Positions 19,801-29,311 of a DNA stretch of 64,000 bases are shown here, one piece after another. Made by a program: the position numbers and the translations under genes. Each line of letters opens with the position of its first letter. The first letter of the stretch is position 1. Source of the stretch: Pseudomonas sp. SDI (GTDB lineage: Bacteria > Pseudomonadota > Gammaproteobacteria > Pseudomonadales > Pseudomonadaceae); NCBI RefSeq assembly GCF_003105155.1, contig NZ_QETK01000020.1, positions 1 through 64,000 on the forward strand, read 5' to 3'. The notes beneath the pieces are model-generated. The model had not been told where the DNA came from. It ran no database searches and was given only the letters and a program-made list of their open reading frames with translations.

Positions 19801-20811
19801 ATGTCCCGCGTTACCCTGAGTCGCTATTTGATTGAGCAGACCCGTAGCAACAGCACCCCTGCCGATCTGCGCTTCCTGATCGAAGTGGTGGCGCGTGCGT
19901 GCAAGGAAATCAGCCATAACGTCTCCAAAGGCGCACTGGGTGGCGTCCTGGGCAGCATGGGCACCGAAAACGTGCAAGGCGAAGTCCAGAAGAAGCTGGA
20001 CGTGATTTCCAACGACATCCTGCTCGAAGCCAACGAGTGGGGCGGTCACCTGGCCGGCATGGCCTCCGAAGAAATGGACAACGCCTACCAGATCCCGGGC
20101 AAGTACCCGAAAGGCGCCTACCTGCTGGTCTTCGACCCGCTGGACGGTTCGTCGAACATCGACGTCAACGTCTCGGTCGGCACCATCTTCTCGGTACTGC
20201 GTTGCCCTAACGAGTACCTGAGCCAGAACGAAAGCCTGAACGAGCAGGCCTTCCTGCAGCCAGGCACCAAGCAGGTAGCGGCCGGTTACGCCATCTATGG
20301 CCCGCAGACCATGCTGATCCTGACCCTGGGCAATGGCGTCAAGGGCTTTACCCTGGACCGCGAGCTGGGCAGCTTCGTGCTGACCCACGAGAACATCCAG
20401 GTACCGGAAACCACCGCCGAGTTCGCCATCAACATGTCGAACCAGCGTCACTGGGAAGCACCGGTTACCCGTTATGTCGGCGAACTGCTGGCCGGCGAAA
20501 CCGGCCCGCTGAAAAAGAACTACAACATGCGCTGGATTGCCTCGATGGTTGCCGATGTGCACCGCATCCTGACCCGTGGCGGCCTGTTCATGTACCCACG
20601 CGATGCCCGCGAGCCTTCCAAGCCGGGCAAGCTGCGCCTGATGTACGAAGCCAACCCGATGTCGTTCATCATCGAGCAGGCCGGCGGTGCGTCCACCGAC
20701 GGTCGTCAGCGTATCCTCGACATCCAGCCGGAGAGCCTGCACCAGCGCGTCGCGGTGTTCCTCGGCTCGAAGCAGGAAGTCGAGCGCGTTACCGGTTATC
20801 ACCAGGAGTAA
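19801..20811 (+). CDS. fbp: Fructose-1,6-bisphosphatase class 1
   Basis: This 336-residue enzyme converts fructose-1,6-bisphosphate to fructose-6-phosphate for gluconeogenesis. The metal and phosphate motif is [49 protein letters not shown] and [20 protein letters not shown] are further family blocks. It is essential in pseudomonads growing on organic acids. The next gene starts 3 nt after its stop, so they form an operon. Confidence 0.97.
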   Translation: MSRVTLSRYLIEQTRSNSTPADLRFLIEVVARACKEISHNVSKGALGGVLGSMGTENVQGEVQKKLDVISNDILLEANEWGGHLAGMASEEMDNAYQIPGKYPKGAYLLVFDPLDGSSNIDVNVSVGTIFSVLRCPNEYLSQNESLNEQAFLQPGTKQVAAGYAIYGPQTMLILTLGNGVKGFTLDRELGSFVLTHENIQVPETTAEFAINMSNQRHWEAPVTRYVGELLAGETGPLKKNYNMRWIASMVADVHRILTRGGLFMYPRDAREPSKPGKLRLMYEANPMSFIIEQAGGASTDGRQRILDIQPESLHQRVAVFLGSKQEVERVTGYHQE

Positions 20812-20814
20812 ATC

Positions 20815-21411
20815 ATGCTCGCACCTTGGCAGCCGTTGCTGGAGTGGTGGTTCGGTTGGGGCACCAGTCCCCAGCAGGTCGCTGACGAGAAGAGCACCCT
20901 CTGGTTCGGCAAGCATCACGATGCCGAAGCCGAGGCGTACTTTGGCGAGTTGATGGAGCAGGCGCTGGCCGGCGGTCTCGATGAGTGGCTGCAAAGCCCT
21001 CAGGGCTGGCTGGGGCTGGTGCTGCTGCTCGATCAGTTGCCGCGCATGATCCACCGCGACACGCCGCGCGCCTTCGATGGCGACCGGCGCGCGCAGGTGT
21101 TGGTGATGCAGGGCCTGGACAAGGCCTGGGATTATCAGCTGCTGCCGATCCAGCGGGTGTTCATCCTGCTGGTGCTGGAGCATGCCGAAGTGCTGGATTG
21201 GCAGAACATCTGCGTCGAGCGCTACCAGCTGTTGCTGGGCGCGCAACCGGAAGCGGATCGCCGCCTGTTCGAAGGTTTCCTCGACTACGCCGAGCAGCAC
21301 CAGCGGGTGATTGCGCGGTTCGGTCGGTTCCCGCATCGCAACCTGGTGCTGGGGCGGCCGAGTACCGACGAGGAGCTGGACTTTCTGCTGGAGCCTGGGT
21401 CCAGGTTCTGA
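20815..21411 (+). CDS. DUF924 family protein
   Basis: The 198-residue soluble, helix-rich protein has the DUF924 signatures (TLWFGKHHDAEAEAYFGELMEQALAGGLDEW near the start, LVLLLDQLPRMIHRDTPRAFDGDRRAQ in the middle, FPHRNLVLGRPSTDEELDFL at the end). The fold is tetratricopeptide-like and no reaction is established. It starts 3 nt after fbp and is surely co-transcribed, which suggests but does not show a link to sugar phosphate metabolism. Confidence 0.88.
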   Translation: MLAPWQPLLEWWFGWGTSPQQVADEKSTLWFGKHHDAEAEAYFGELMEQALAGGLDEWLQSPQGWLGLVLLLDQLPRMIHRDTPRAFDGDRRAQVLVMQGLDKAWDYQLLPIQRVFILLVLEHAEVLDWQNICVERYQLLLGAQPEADRRLFEGFLDYAEQHQRVIARFGRFPHRNLVLGRPSTDEELDFLLEPGSRF

Positions 21412-21423
21412 CGCCGAGGGCCT

Positions 21424-21469
21424 CATCGCGGGACGAGCCGGATCGCCACTCCGACTCGTCCCGCGATAG
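21424..21469. repeat. REP palindrome between convergent genes
   Basis: ATCGCGGGACGAG and CTCGTCCCGCGAT arms are separated by a 17-nt spacer between the DUF924 gene and the chemoreceptor gene, both ending here. It may act as a two-way transcription end or mRNA protector. Confidence 0.8.
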
Positions 21470-21477
21470 GGTTTGCC

Positions 21478-23370
21478 TCAGATCCTGAAACTGCCCACCA
21501 GATGCTTCAAGCGCTCGACCTGACTCTCCAGGTCGTTGCAGGCGCGCAACGTCGCCTGCAGGTTTTCCAGCCCTTCCTGATTCAGCGTATTGATCTCGGT
21601 AATGTCGACATTGATCGACTCGACCACGGCCGTCTGCTCTTCGGTCGCGGTGGCCACCGACTGGTTCATCCCGTCGATTTCGCCGATCCGCTGGGTAACG
21701 CTGCCCAGGCGCTCGCCGGCCTGGTTGGCAATCCCGACGCTGTGCTCGCTCTGGCTCTGGCTTTCGACCATGGTGCTGACGGCCACCCGCGCACCGGCCT
21801 GTAGCTCCTCGATGATCTTCTGCACCTGCTGCGCCGAATCCTGTGTGCGGTGGGCCAGGTTGCGCACTTCGTCGGCTACCACGGCAAAGCCGCGCCCGGC
21901 CTCGCCCGCACGAGCGGCCTCGATGGCCGCGTTCAGCGCCAGCAGGTTGGTCTGCTGCGAGATCCCGCTGATCACTTCGAGAATCTGCCCGATGTTCACC
22001 GTATTGGCGTTCAGGGTTTCGATGTTGCCGCACGAATCGCTGATCTTCGCCGACAACTGATGCATCACGCTGATGGTCTGGTCGACCACCTGCTGGCCGT
22101 CTTCGGCCAGGTTGCGGGCCTCGCTGGAATGCTGCGAGGCGAGGGCGGCGTTCTGGGCAATCTCCTGAGCGGCGGCGCCGAGCTGGTTGATCGCCGCCGC
22201 CACGCTGCTGGTGCGGCTCGATTGCTGGTCGGAGTTGTGGATCGAAGCGTTCGAAGCACTGACCACGCGCAGCGCCACTTCGTTGACCTGGCCGGTGGCC
22301 GAGGACACTTCGCGGATCGACTCGTGGATGCGCTCGACAAAGCGGTTGAATGAGGTGGCCAGGGCACCGAATTCATCATGCGCGTGAATGCGCAGGCGCT
22401 TGGTCAGGTCGCCTTCGCCTTCGGCGATGTCGTGCATGGCGCGGCCCATCAGGTGCAGCGGCTCCATCAGCACGCGAATCAGCAGGCCGAGCAGACCGAT
22501 GATGATCAGTACCGCAATTACCGTGGCAACGATGGCCGAGGTACGGAAGTCGCTGAGCATGGCGAATGCCGCGTCCTGATCGAGCACCAGCGCCACGTAC
22601 CAGTCGGCCGACGGCACGCCGTTGACGCGGGTGAAGGTGATGAACTGCTGACGACCGTCGAGGCTGATTTCCTTGAGCCCGGCACCGATCTGCGGCGCGC
22701 TGCTGCCGTAGACGTCGACCAGGCTCTTGAGCGCCAGCTGGCTATCCGGGTGGATCAGGATCTTGCCGTCGCCGTTGACGATGAAGGCCTGGCCATGGCC
22801 GTCGAAGTTCAGTGAGTTGATGATCTGGCTGATGGTGTCCAGGCTGGTGTCGGCGCCGCTGACGCCGATCAGTTGGCCGGCCTGCTGCACGGGCGAGGCA
22901 ATGGTGATCACCAGCTTGCCCATGGATGCCGAGACGTAGGGCTCGGTGACGATGGTTTTACCGGCGGCGCTGGCGGCTTTGTACCAGCCGCGCACGCGCG
23001 GGTCGTAGTCTGGCGCACGGTTGCCGACCGGCACCGATTGCATGGCGCCGTCCTGGCCGCCGAAATACGTGAGGGCGAAGTTGCTGCCATAGACCGGCAG
23101 GGCCAGGCTGCGGTTCAGGCTGGCCTTGCCCGGGCCGTCCACGGCCACTTGCTGGGCGAACGATTGCAGCAGCTGGATACGGCTTTCCAGCCAGGTCTGA
23201 ATGTTGCCGCTGGTCAGTGCGCCCAGCGCCTGCATGGAGGCTTCGGTGTTACTGCGCAACGACTGGCGTTGGCGGTAGTCGTTGAACAGGATGAAACAGG
23301 TAAACGCCACCGCCACCACGAGGGCGGCGGCCAGCAGGATCTTGTGGCTGAACTTCAGGTTTTTTGTCAT
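21478..23370 (-). CDS. Methyl-accepting chemotaxis protein with dCache sensor, probably for amino acids
   Basis: The 630-residue receptor has transmembrane helix 1 at about residues 10-30, a periplasmic double Cache domain (about 35-280), transmembrane helix 2 (about 285-305), HAMP, and a signalling domain with the conserved tip [31 protein letters not shown]. The sensor contains YDPRVRGWY and SGADTSLD, the Tyr-x4-Arg-x-Trp-Tyr...Asp pattern described for amino-acid-binding dCache domains, so an amino acid ligand is likely. It may be an ortholog of PctA/McpA-type receptors. No C-terminal CheR-tethering pentapeptide is seen. Confidence 0.9.
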   Translation of the reverse strand: MTKNLKFSHKILLAAALVVAVAFTCFILFNDYRQRQSLRSNTEASMQALGALTSGNIQTWLESRIQLLQSFAQQVAVDGPGKASLNRSLALPVYGSNFALTYFGGQDGAMQSVPVGNRAPDYDPRVRGWYKAASAAGKTIVTEPYVSASMGKLVITIASPVQQAGQLIGVSGADTSLDTISQIINSLNFDGHGQAFIVNGDGKILIHPDSQLALKSLVDVYGSSAPQIGAGLKEISLDGRQQFITFTRVNGVPSADWYVALVLDQDAAFAMLSDFRTSAIVATVIAVLIIIGLLGLLIRVLMEPLHLMGRAMHDIAEGEGDLTKRLRIHAHDEFGALATSFNRFVERIHESIREVSSATGQVNEVALRVVSASNASIHNSDQQSSRTSSVAAAINQLGAAAQEIAQNAALASQHSSEARNLAEDGQQVVDQTISVMHQLSAKISDSCGNIETLNANTVNIGQILEVISGISQQTNLLALNAAIEAARAGEAGRGFAVVADEVRNLAHRTQDSAQQVQKIIEELQAGARVAVSTMVESQSQSEHSVGIANQAGERLGSVTQRIGEIDGMNQSVATATEEQTAVVESINVDITEINTLNQEGLENLQATLRACNDLESQVERLKHLVGSFRI

Positions 23371-23594
23371 TACGGTGTCTGCACAAGGCGGGTCTACGGG
23401 GAGGCGCGACCAATAGTCGCAGCGCCTACCTGTGTCGTCCGTGCCGGACAAAAGATTAATCGTTTTTGCAGGTATGCGACCAAAGGCTGAGAGCAAGTAA
23501 ATCCGCGGGCAGGGGAACCGGAACCGGTTTTTTCCTTCTAAACTCGTCGCAGGCTTCCGTGCCGTGCGCCCCCCCTGTCCAGGAGTGACCTTTC

Positions 23595-23849
23595 ATGTCG
23601 TTGCGTTCCCTCGCCCTGTTGTCGTTGTGCGTGTTTCTGACCGCGTGTAACAAGATCAACCAGGAAAACTATTCACACCTCAAGACCGGCATGAGCAAGG
23701 CCGACGTCGAGCAGTTGCTTGGCAGCCCGGCCGAGTGTTCCGGCGCGCTGGGCATGTCCAGTTGTACCTGGGGCGACGAGCAGTCGTTCATCAGCGTGCA
23801 GTACGCGGCCGACAAGGTGCTGATGTATTCAGGGCAGGGCCTGAAATGA
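23595..23849 (+). CDS. Small outer-membrane-type lipoprotein, BamE/SmpA-like fold
   Basis: The 84-residue protein has a lipoprotein signal (LSLCVFLTAC, lipidated Cys at about residue 19) and the sequence YSHLKTGMSKADVEQLLGSPAEC, which resembles the DUF3862/BamE-like fold. Two further cysteines (AECSGALGMSSCTW) may form a disulfide. Function unknown. An AGGAGTG ribosome site precedes the ATG. Its stop overlaps the start of the next lipoprotein as ATGA. Confidence 0.85.
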   Translation: MSLRSLALLSLCVFLTACNKINQENYSHLKTGMSKADVEQLLGSPAECSGALGMSSCTWGDEQSFISVQYAADKVLMYSGQGLK

Positions 23850-24421
23850 ACGCACTTCGCGTGCTGCTTGGTGTGTGTGCCGGCCTGCTGCTGAGCGCTT
23901 GCGCGACCTCCGGCAGCAGCAACCCAATGGACCCGAAGACCGCCGGCAATGTCGATCTCAGGCGCTACCAGGGCACCTGGTATGAGCTGGCGCGTCTGCC
24001 GATGTTCTTTCAGCGCGATTGTGCGCAGTCCGAGGCGCATTACACGCTGCAGGCGGATGGCAATGTCGGTGTGCTGAACCGTTGCCGAACGTTGCAGGGC
24101 GAGTGGCAGGAAGCGACCGGGACGGCGACCGCGCAGGTACCGGGCAAGACCGACAAGCTCTGGGTGGAATTCGACAACTGGTTCTCGACGCTGTTGCCGG
24201 GTGTGGCGAAGGGCGATTACTGGGTGTTGTATGTCGACAGCGAGTACCAGACGGCGCTGGTCGGCAACCCGAATCGCAAGTACTTGTGGATTCTGTCGCG
24301 CACGCCGACGATCCCGGCGCTGGCGCGCGAGAGCCTGCTGGCCAAGGCACGGCAGCAGGGCTATGACACCTCGCGGCTGATCTGGCGGGTGGCTGATCGG
24401 GATATCGCGGGCAAGCCTTAA
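23846..24421 (+). CDS. blc: Outer-membrane lipocalin lipoprotein (Blc-like)
   Basis: The 191-residue protein has a lipoprotein signal (LLGVCAGLLLSAC) and a bacterial lipocalin barrel: RYQGTWYELARLPMFFQRDC is the lipocalin GxW motif, and GDYWVLYVDSEYQTALVGNPNRKYLWILSRTP is the second conserved block. Blc proteins bind lysophospholipids or fatty acids at the outer membrane. Translation is coupled to the upstream small lipoprotein by a 4-nt overlap. Confidence 0.93.
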   Translation: MNALRVLLGVCAGLLLSACATSGSSNPMDPKTAGNVDLRRYQGTWYELARLPMFFQRDCAQSEAHYTLQADGNVGVLNRCRTLQGEWQEATGTATAQVPGKTDKLWVEFDNWFSTLLPGVAKGDYWVLYVDSEYQTALVGNPNRKYLWILSRTPTIPALARESLLAKARQQGYDTSRLIWRVADRDIAGKP

Positions 24422-24428
24422 AGGCCTC

Positions 24429-24453
24429 ATCGCGGGACGACTCGTCCCGCGAT
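24429..24453. repeat. Minimal REP palindrome between convergent genes
   Basis: ATCGCGGGACGA and TCGTCCCGCGAT form perfect 12-bp arms around a single C, followed by GCTTTTC. The same 25-nt sequence recurs exactly at 55397-55421. It fills the 37-nt gap between the lipocalin and hutF and may act as a terminator. Confidence 0.85.
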
Positions 24454-24458
24454 GCTTT

Positions 24459-25823
24459 TCAATTCAACACAGACCGCAAGACTGCCGCAAACGCCCGAGC
24501 GCTCTGCTCCTCATCGGCATGCCGCCCCTGCTGCACCACCCACTGACCGTTGACCATCACATCGCGCACCTGGCGATCGCCGCCGGCAAACAGCCAGCGG
24601 TTGAGAATGCCATCGCCACTGGCCGTCGCCAGGTACGGGTCGAGCCCGTCGAGCACAATCCAGTCCGCCCGCTTGCCCACCGCCAGTGCGCCAATCGGCT
24701 GCCCCAGCGCCTGCGCGCCACCGCTGAGCGCGGCATCGAACAGGGTGCGCCCGACCATCGGCTGGTCGGCGCCATGCAAGCGGTTGCGGCGCTGGTCGCG
24801 CAGGCGTTGGCCGTACTCCAGCCAGCGCAGTTCCTCGACCACACTCAGCGACACATGGCTGTCGGAGCCGATCCCTAACCGCCCGCCCTGCGCCAGGTAA
24901 TCCACCGCCGGGAAGATCCCGTCGCCCAGGTTCGCTTCGGTGGTCAGGCATAACCCGGCCACGGCGCCGCTACGGGCCATGCTCGCCACTTCGTCGGGCT
25001 CGGCATGGGTGGCGTGGACCAGGCACCAGCGGCGGTCGACCTCGGTATTTTCGTACAGCCACTGCAGCGGCCGGCGCCCGCTCCAGGCCAGGCAGTCGTC
25101 GACTTCCTTCTGCTGCTCGGCAATATGGATATGCACCGGGCAGTGCTGGTCGCTGGCGGCCAGCACGTCGGCGATTTGCTGCGGGGTCACCGCGCGCAGG
25201 GAATGGAAGCACAAGCCCAGTTGCTGCGCCGGCTGTTGCGCCAGGCGCGGGGCCAGTTGCTGTTGCAGCTTCAGGTAGTTTTCGCTGCTGTTGATGAAGC
25301 GTCGCTGGCCGTCGTTCGGCGCCTGGCCGCCGAAGCCGGCGTGGCTGTAGAGCACCGGCAGCAGGGTGAGGCCGATGCCACTGCTACGGGCTGCGGCGCT
25401 GATGCGTAACGACAGCTCGGCCGGGTCGGCATAGGCCTGGCCCTGCTGGTCGTGGTGGACGTAGTGGAATTCGGCAACCGAGGTGTAACCGGCCTTGAGC
25501 ATTTCGATGTACAGCTGGCGGGCGATGACCTGTAACTGTTCCGGGTCGATCTTGCCGACCAGGCGGTACATCAGCTCACGCCAGGTCCAGAAACTGTCGT
25601 TGGGGTTGCCGGCCACTTCCGCCAACCCGGCCATCGCCCGCTGGAAGGCGTGCGAGTGCAGGTTGGGCATGCCTGGCAGCAACGGACCGGCCAGGTGCTG
25701 CGCGCCTTCTGCCGAGGCATTGGCTTCGATCCGGGCCAGCCGGCCATCGGCGCCGACCTCGATGCGGACATTCTTGGCCCAGCCATCAGGTAGCAACGCA
25801 CGTTCGGCAAAAAAGACGGACAT
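24459..25823 (-). CDS. hutF: Formimidoylglutamate deiminase
   Basis: This 454-residue amidohydrolase converts N-formimino-L-glutamate to N-formyl-L-glutamate and ammonia, the fourth step of the five-step Pseudomonas histidine route. Metal and catalytic motifs are MPNLHSHAFQRAMAGL, the conserved His in PVHIHIAEQQKEVDDC, LVHATHAEPDE, and GIGSDSHVSLSVVEEL. It is transcribed divergently from hutC across a shared operator region. The ATG at 25823 was chosen over the TTG at 25829. Confidence 0.96.
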   Translation of the reverse strand: MSVFFAERALLPDGWAKNVRIEVGADGRLARIEANASAEGAQHLAGPLLPGMPNLHSHAFQRAMAGLAEVAGNPNDSFWTWRELMYRLVGKIDPEQLQVIARQLYIEMLKAGYTSVAEFHYVHHDQQGQAYADPAELSLRISAAARSSGIGLTLLPVLYSHAGFGGQAPNDGQRRFINSSENYLKLQQQLAPRLAQQPAQQLGLCFHSLRAVTPQQIADVLAASDQHCPVHIHIAEQQKEVDDCLAWSGRRPLQWLYENTEVDRRWCLVHATHAEPDEVASMARSGAVAGLCLTTEANLGDGIFPAVDYLAQGGRLGIGSDSHVSLSVVEELRWLEYGQRLRDQRRNRLHGADQPMVGRTLFDAALSGGAQALGQPIGALAVGKRADWIVLDGLDPYLATASGDGILNRWLFAGGDRQVRDVMVNGQWVVQQGRHADEEQSARAFAAVLRSVLN

Positions 25824-25847
25824 CGACAAGACACCTCATCAGGATTA

Positions 25848-25866
25848 TTTGTATATACATATACAG
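25848..25866. promoter_or_regulatory. Probable HutC operator between hutF and hutC
   Basis: TTTGTATATACATATACAG is an imperfect palindrome related to the CTTGTATGTACAAG site before hutU. It lies 25 nt from the hutF start and about 67 nt from the hutC start, so HutC could repress both directions, including itself. Confidence 0.6.
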
Positions 25867-25932
25867 ACGTTTGCCTGCTGGGTAAACTCCGGCAAGCTAC
25901 CGTTCATTCAATCGAACTCAAGGATTTTCGCC

Positions 25933-26679
25933 GTGCCGACATCACCTGTCTCCACGCTGGTCGCCCAGATGGGCGAGGGGCCGGCGCCGCTGTACGCGCG
26001 GGTCAAGCAGATGATCGCCCAACAGATCCAGAACGGTAGCTGGCCCCCGCACCACCGGGTGCCGTCGGAGAGCGAGCTGGTCAGCGAACTGGGTTTCAGC
26101 CGCATGACCATCAACCGTGCGCTGCGCGAATTGACCGCCGAAGGGTTGTTGGTGCGGATGCAGGGGGTAGGTACGTTTGTCGCCGAGCCCAAGACCCGTT
26201 CCGCGCTGTTCGAAGTCAACAACATCGCCGACGAAATTGCTGCCCGCGGGCATCAGCACAGCTGCCAGGTCATTACCCTGGCCGAGGAAACGGCTGGCTC
26301 CGAGCGCGCCCTGGCGCTGGACATGCGCGAAGGTCAGCGGGTGTTCCATTCGTTGATCGTGCATTTCGAGAACGGCGTGCCGGTGCAGATCGAAGACCGT
26401 TTCGTCAACGCGCAGATTGCCCCGGACTACCTCAATCAGGATTTCACCCGGCAAACGCCCTACGCCTACCTGTCCCAGGTGGCACCGCTGACCGAAGGCG
26501 AGCACGTGGTCGAGGCCATCCTGGCCGATGCCGACGAATGCGCGCTGCTGCAGATCGAAGCCGGCGAGCCGTGCCTGCTGATTCGCCGGCGCACCTGGTC
26601 CGGCCGCCAGCCGGTAACGGCCGCCCGCCTGATCCACCCCGGTTCCCGTCATCGTTTGGAAGGACGCTTCAGTAAATGA
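25933..26679 (+). CDS. hutC: Histidine utilisation repressor HutC (GntR family)
   Basis: The 248-residue repressor has an N-terminal winged helix (YARVKQMIAQQIQNGSWPPHHRVPSESELVSELGFSRMTINRALREL, about residues 20-90) and a C-terminal UTRA effector domain that binds urocanate. When urocanate accumulates, HutC leaves the operators and the hut genes are expressed. The start is GTG at 25933, preceded by AAGGAT. hutD overlaps its stop as ATGA. Confidence 0.96.
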   Translation: MPTSPVSTLVAQMGEGPAPLYARVKQMIAQQIQNGSWPPHHRVPSESELVSELGFSRMTINRALRELTAEGLLVRMQGVGTFVAEPKTRSALFEVNNIADEIAARGHQHSCQVITLAEETAGSERALALDMREGQRVFHSLIVHFENGVPVQIEDRFVNAQIAPDYLNQDFTRQTPYAYLSQVAPLTEGEHVVEAILADADECALLQIEAGEPCLLIRRRTWSGRQPVTAARLIHPGSRHRLEGRFSK

Positions 26680-27254
26680 GCCAGCTGACCCTGTTACGCG
26701 CCGCCGATTACCCCCGTATGCCCTGGAAGAACGGCGGCGGCAGCACCGAAGAGATCACCCGCGACGGCGGCGCTGGGCTGGACGGCTTTGGCTGGCGCCT
26801 GTCGATTGCCGATATCGCCGAGTCGGGCGGCTTCTCCAGCTTTGCCGGGTATCAGCGGATCATCACTGTGTTGCAGGGCGAGGGCATGCAGTTGCAGGTC
26901 GACGACCAGCCGAGCCGGCCGCTGCTGCCGTTCGATGCGTTTGCCTTCAGCGGCGAAAGCCAGGTGGCCTGCCGCCTGCTCGGTGGGCCGATCCGCGACT
27001 TCAACCTGATCTATGCGCCGCAGCGTTACCGGGCGCGCCTGCAATGGTTCGACGGCGCCACCAAGCTGTTCAGTGCTGCGAGCACGCTGCTGGTGTTCAG
27101 TGCCGAGGATGCGCTGGCGCTCAGCCTCGGCGGCCATCCGACGCAGCACCTGGGCCTGTACGACTGCCTGCAACTGAACGGCAACACGCACCTGCTGCAA
27201 CTGGAAACAAGCGGACGCTGCTGCGTCATTGAGCTGACTGGCGTTTCCGAGTAA
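26676..27254 (+). CDS. hutD: HutD family protein
   Basis: The 192-residue cupin-fold protein starts LLRAADYPRMPWKNGGGSTEEI and contains WRLSIADIAESGGFSSFAGYQRIITVLQGEGMQL, both typical of HutD. In P. fluorescens HutD has been proposed to set an upper limit to hut activity. It is not an enzyme of the pathway. It is translationally coupled to hutC and followed by a 313-nt regulatory gap before hutU. Confidence 0.93.
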   Translation: MSQLTLLRAADYPRMPWKNGGGSTEEITRDGGAGLDGFGWRLSIADIAESGGFSSFAGYQRIITVLQGEGMQLQVDDQPSRPLLPFDAFAFSGESQVACRLLGGPIRDFNLIYAPQRYRARLQWFDGATKLFSAASTLLVFSAEDALALSLGGHPTQHLGLYDCLQLNGNTHLLQLETSGRCCVIELTGVSE

Positions 27255-27350
27255 CGCCGTCAAACCGCACAGGTTGTTACCGAATACCCCAAGGTGGCGC
27301 AATGCTGCCTTGGTTTGAACGTCCCGGCCCCACCCCCTTCAGACTTCTCT

Positions 27351-27384
27351 TACAAGCCTCGCGCCGCGCGCCGTAAGGCTTGTA
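27351..27384. repeat. Inverted repeat upstream of the hutU promoter
   Basis: TACAAGCCT and AGGCTTGTA are perfect 9-bp arms separated by 16 nt; CTTAC and GTAAG ends overlap them. It sits about 70-100 nt before the predicted start of transcription, where an enhancer for a sigma-54 activator (CbrB or NtrC) is expected, but it could also be the end of the hutCD transcript. Confidence 0.5.
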
Positions 27385-27423
27385 GCCGTTTCCGCGTTTT
27401 TTTCCAAACCGCTGCTTGCGCCT

Positions 27424-27439
27424 TGGCCGCTCAATTGCA
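27424..27439 (+). promoter_or_regulatory. Sigma-54 promoter for hutU
   Basis: TGGCCGCTCAATTGCA keeps the invariant GG and GC at exact spacing and a perfect TTGCA -12 box. It predicts a start near 27450. In P. fluorescens and P. putida hutU is known to be sigma-54 dependent under CbrAB/NtrBC. Confidence 0.7.
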
Positions 27440-27443
27440 TATG

Positions 27444-27457
27444 CTTGTATGTACAAG
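27444..27457. promoter_or_regulatory. HutC operator at the hutU start
   Basis: CTTGTATGTACAAG is a perfect palindrome with 6-bp arms around TG. It covers the predicted transcription start, so bound HutC would block the promoter. The core agrees with known HutC sites. Confidence 0.8.
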
Positions 27458-27567
27458 TAAAGACGTATGCGTATGAGTGGATAGGCCGTCCCTTCTGCGC
27501 TGTTGAAACCACCCACTGGCCCGCCTATCGGGCCGGGTTTGGATAGATCGCTTGAGGAGCCCTTTTC

Positions 27568-29247
27568 GTGACTGACAACAACCTGAACAAATTCCGTGAT
27601 GTCGAGATCCGCGCCCCGCGTGGCACCAAGCTGACCGCGAAAAGCTGGCTGACCGAAGCGCCGCTGCGCATGCTGATGAACAACCTCGACCCGGAAGTGG
27701 CGGAAAACCCCAAGGAACTGGTGGTGTACGGTGGTATCGGCCGCGCGGCGCGCAACTGGGCGTGCTACGACAAGATCGTCGAAAGCCTGACCAACCTGAA
27801 TGACGACGAGACCCTGCTGGTGCAATCCGGCAAGCCGGTCGGCGTGTTCAAGACCCACAGCAACGCCCCACGCGTACTGATCGCCAACTCCAACCTGGTG
27901 CCGCACTGGGCCAACTGGGAGCACTTCAACGAACTGGATGCCAAGGGCCTGGCCATGTACGGCCAGATGACCGCCGGCAGCTGGATCTACATCGGTAGCC
28001 AGGGCATCGTGCAAGGCACCTACGAAACCTTCGTCGAAGCCGGCCGTCAGCACTACAACGGCAGCCTCAAGGGCAAATGGGTACTGACTGCCGGCCTCGG
28101 CGGCATGGGCGGCGCCCAGCCACTGGCGGCCACCCTGGCGGGCGCCTGCTCGCTGAACATCGAATGCCAGCAGAGCCGCATCGACTTCCGCCTGAGCAGC
28201 CGCTACGTCGACGAGCAGGCCCGCGACCTCGACGACGCCCTGGCACGCATCGCCCAGTACACCGCCGAAGGCAAGGCCATCTCCATCGCCCTGCTGGGCA
28301 ACGCCGCCGAAATCCTCCCGGAACTGGTCAAGCGCGGTGTACGCCCGGACATGGTCACCGACCAGACCAGCGCCCACGACCCGCTGAACGGCTACCTGCC
28401 CGCCGGCTGGACCTGGGAGCAGTACCGCGACCGCGCACAAACCGAGCCGGCCGCCGTGGTGAAAGCCGCCAAGCAATCGATGGCCGTGCACGTGCAGGCC
28501 ATGCTCGACTTCCAGAAACAGGGCATCCCGACCTTCGACTACGGCAACAACATCCGCCAGATGGCCAAGGAAGAAGGCGTCACCCATGCCTTCGACTTCC
28601 CCGGCTTCGTGCCGGCCTACATCCGCCCCCTGTTCTGCCGTGGCATCGGTCCGTTCCGTTGGGCGGCGCTGTCGGGTAACGCCGAAGACATCTACAAGAC
28701 CGACGCCAAGGTCAAGGAACTGATCGCCGACGATGCCCACCTGCACAACTGGCTGGACATGGCCCGCGAGCGCATCAGCTTCCAGGGCCTGCCAGCGCGG
28801 ATCTGCTGGGTCGGTCTGGGCCAGCGCGCCAAGCTTGGCCTGGCGTTCAACGAAATGGTTCGCAGCGGCGAGCTGTCGGCACCGATCGTGATCGGCCGCG
28901 ACCACCTCGACTCCGGCTCGGTGTCCAGCCCGAACCGCGAAACCGAATCCATGCAGGATGGCTCCGACGCCGTCTCCGACTGGCCGCTGCTCAACGCCCT
29001 GCTCAACACCGCCAGCGGTGCCACCTGGGTCTCGCTGCACCACGGTGGCGGCGTCGGCATGGGCTTCTCGCAGCATTCGGGCATGGTGATTGTCTGTGAC
29101 GGGACCGACGAAGCCGCCGAGCGTATCGCCCGCGTGCTGACCAACGACCCGGGCACTGGCGTGATGCGCCACGCCGATGCCGGCTACCAGATCGCCATCG
29201 ATTGCGCCAAGGAGCAGGGCCTGAACCTGCCAATGATTACCGGCTGA
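27568..29247 (+). CDS. hutU: Urocanate hydratase
   Basis: The 559-residue NAD-dependent enzyme converts urocanate to imidazolonepropionate, the second step of histidine breakdown. Conserved blocks are [21 protein letters not shown], the NAD site [40 protein letters not shown] and [18 protein letters not shown]. Length is normal. The start is GTG at 27568, following GAGGAG. Confidence 0.98.
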   Translation: MTDNNLNKFRDVEIRAPRGTKLTAKSWLTEAPLRMLMNNLDPEVAENPKELVVYGGIGRAARNWACYDKIVESLTNLNDDETLLVQSGKPVGVFKTHSNAPRVLIANSNLVPHWANWEHFNELDAKGLAMYGQMTAGSWIYIGSQGIVQGTYETFVEAGRQHYNGSLKGKWVLTAGLGGMGGAQPLAATLAGACSLNIECQQSRIDFRLSSRYVDEQARDLDDALARIAQYTAEGKAISIALLGNAAEILPELVKRGVRPDMVTDQTSAHDPLNGYLPAGWTWEQYRDRAQTEPAAVVKAAKQSMAVHVQAMLDFQKQGIPTFDYGNNIRQMAKEEGVTHAFDFPGFVPAYIRPLFCRGIGPFRWAALSGNAEDIYKTDAKVKELIADDAHLHNWLDMARERISFQGLPARICWVGLGQRAKLGLAFNEMVRSGELSAPIVIGRDHLDSGSVSSPNRETESMQDGSDAVSDWPLLNALLNTASGATWVSLHHGGGVGMGFSQHSGMVIVCDGTDEAAERIARVLTNDPGTGVMRHADAGYQIAIDCAKEQGLNLPMITG

Positions 29248-29311
29248 TCCGCGGCCAATGGTTGATACTGAATACATGCAGGCCATTGCGCCTAAAGGAT
29301 GGAGCAACAAC

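Larger units (their letters stand above)
27255..27567 (+). other. Control region between hutD and hutU
   Basis: The 313-nt gap holds, from left to right, a perfect inverted repeat (27351-27384), a sigma-54 promoter (27424-27439), a HutC operator (27444-27457) and a leader of about 117 nt before the GTG of hutU. No open frame here looks like a gene. Confidence 0.7.

Noticed and set aside
23516..23538. AACCGG-AA-CCGGTT followed by T before the small lipoprotein gene, considered as a terminator
   Set aside because: The stem has only a 2-nt gap, which RNA cannot fold as such, and no gene ends upstream on that strand; it lies between divergent genes.
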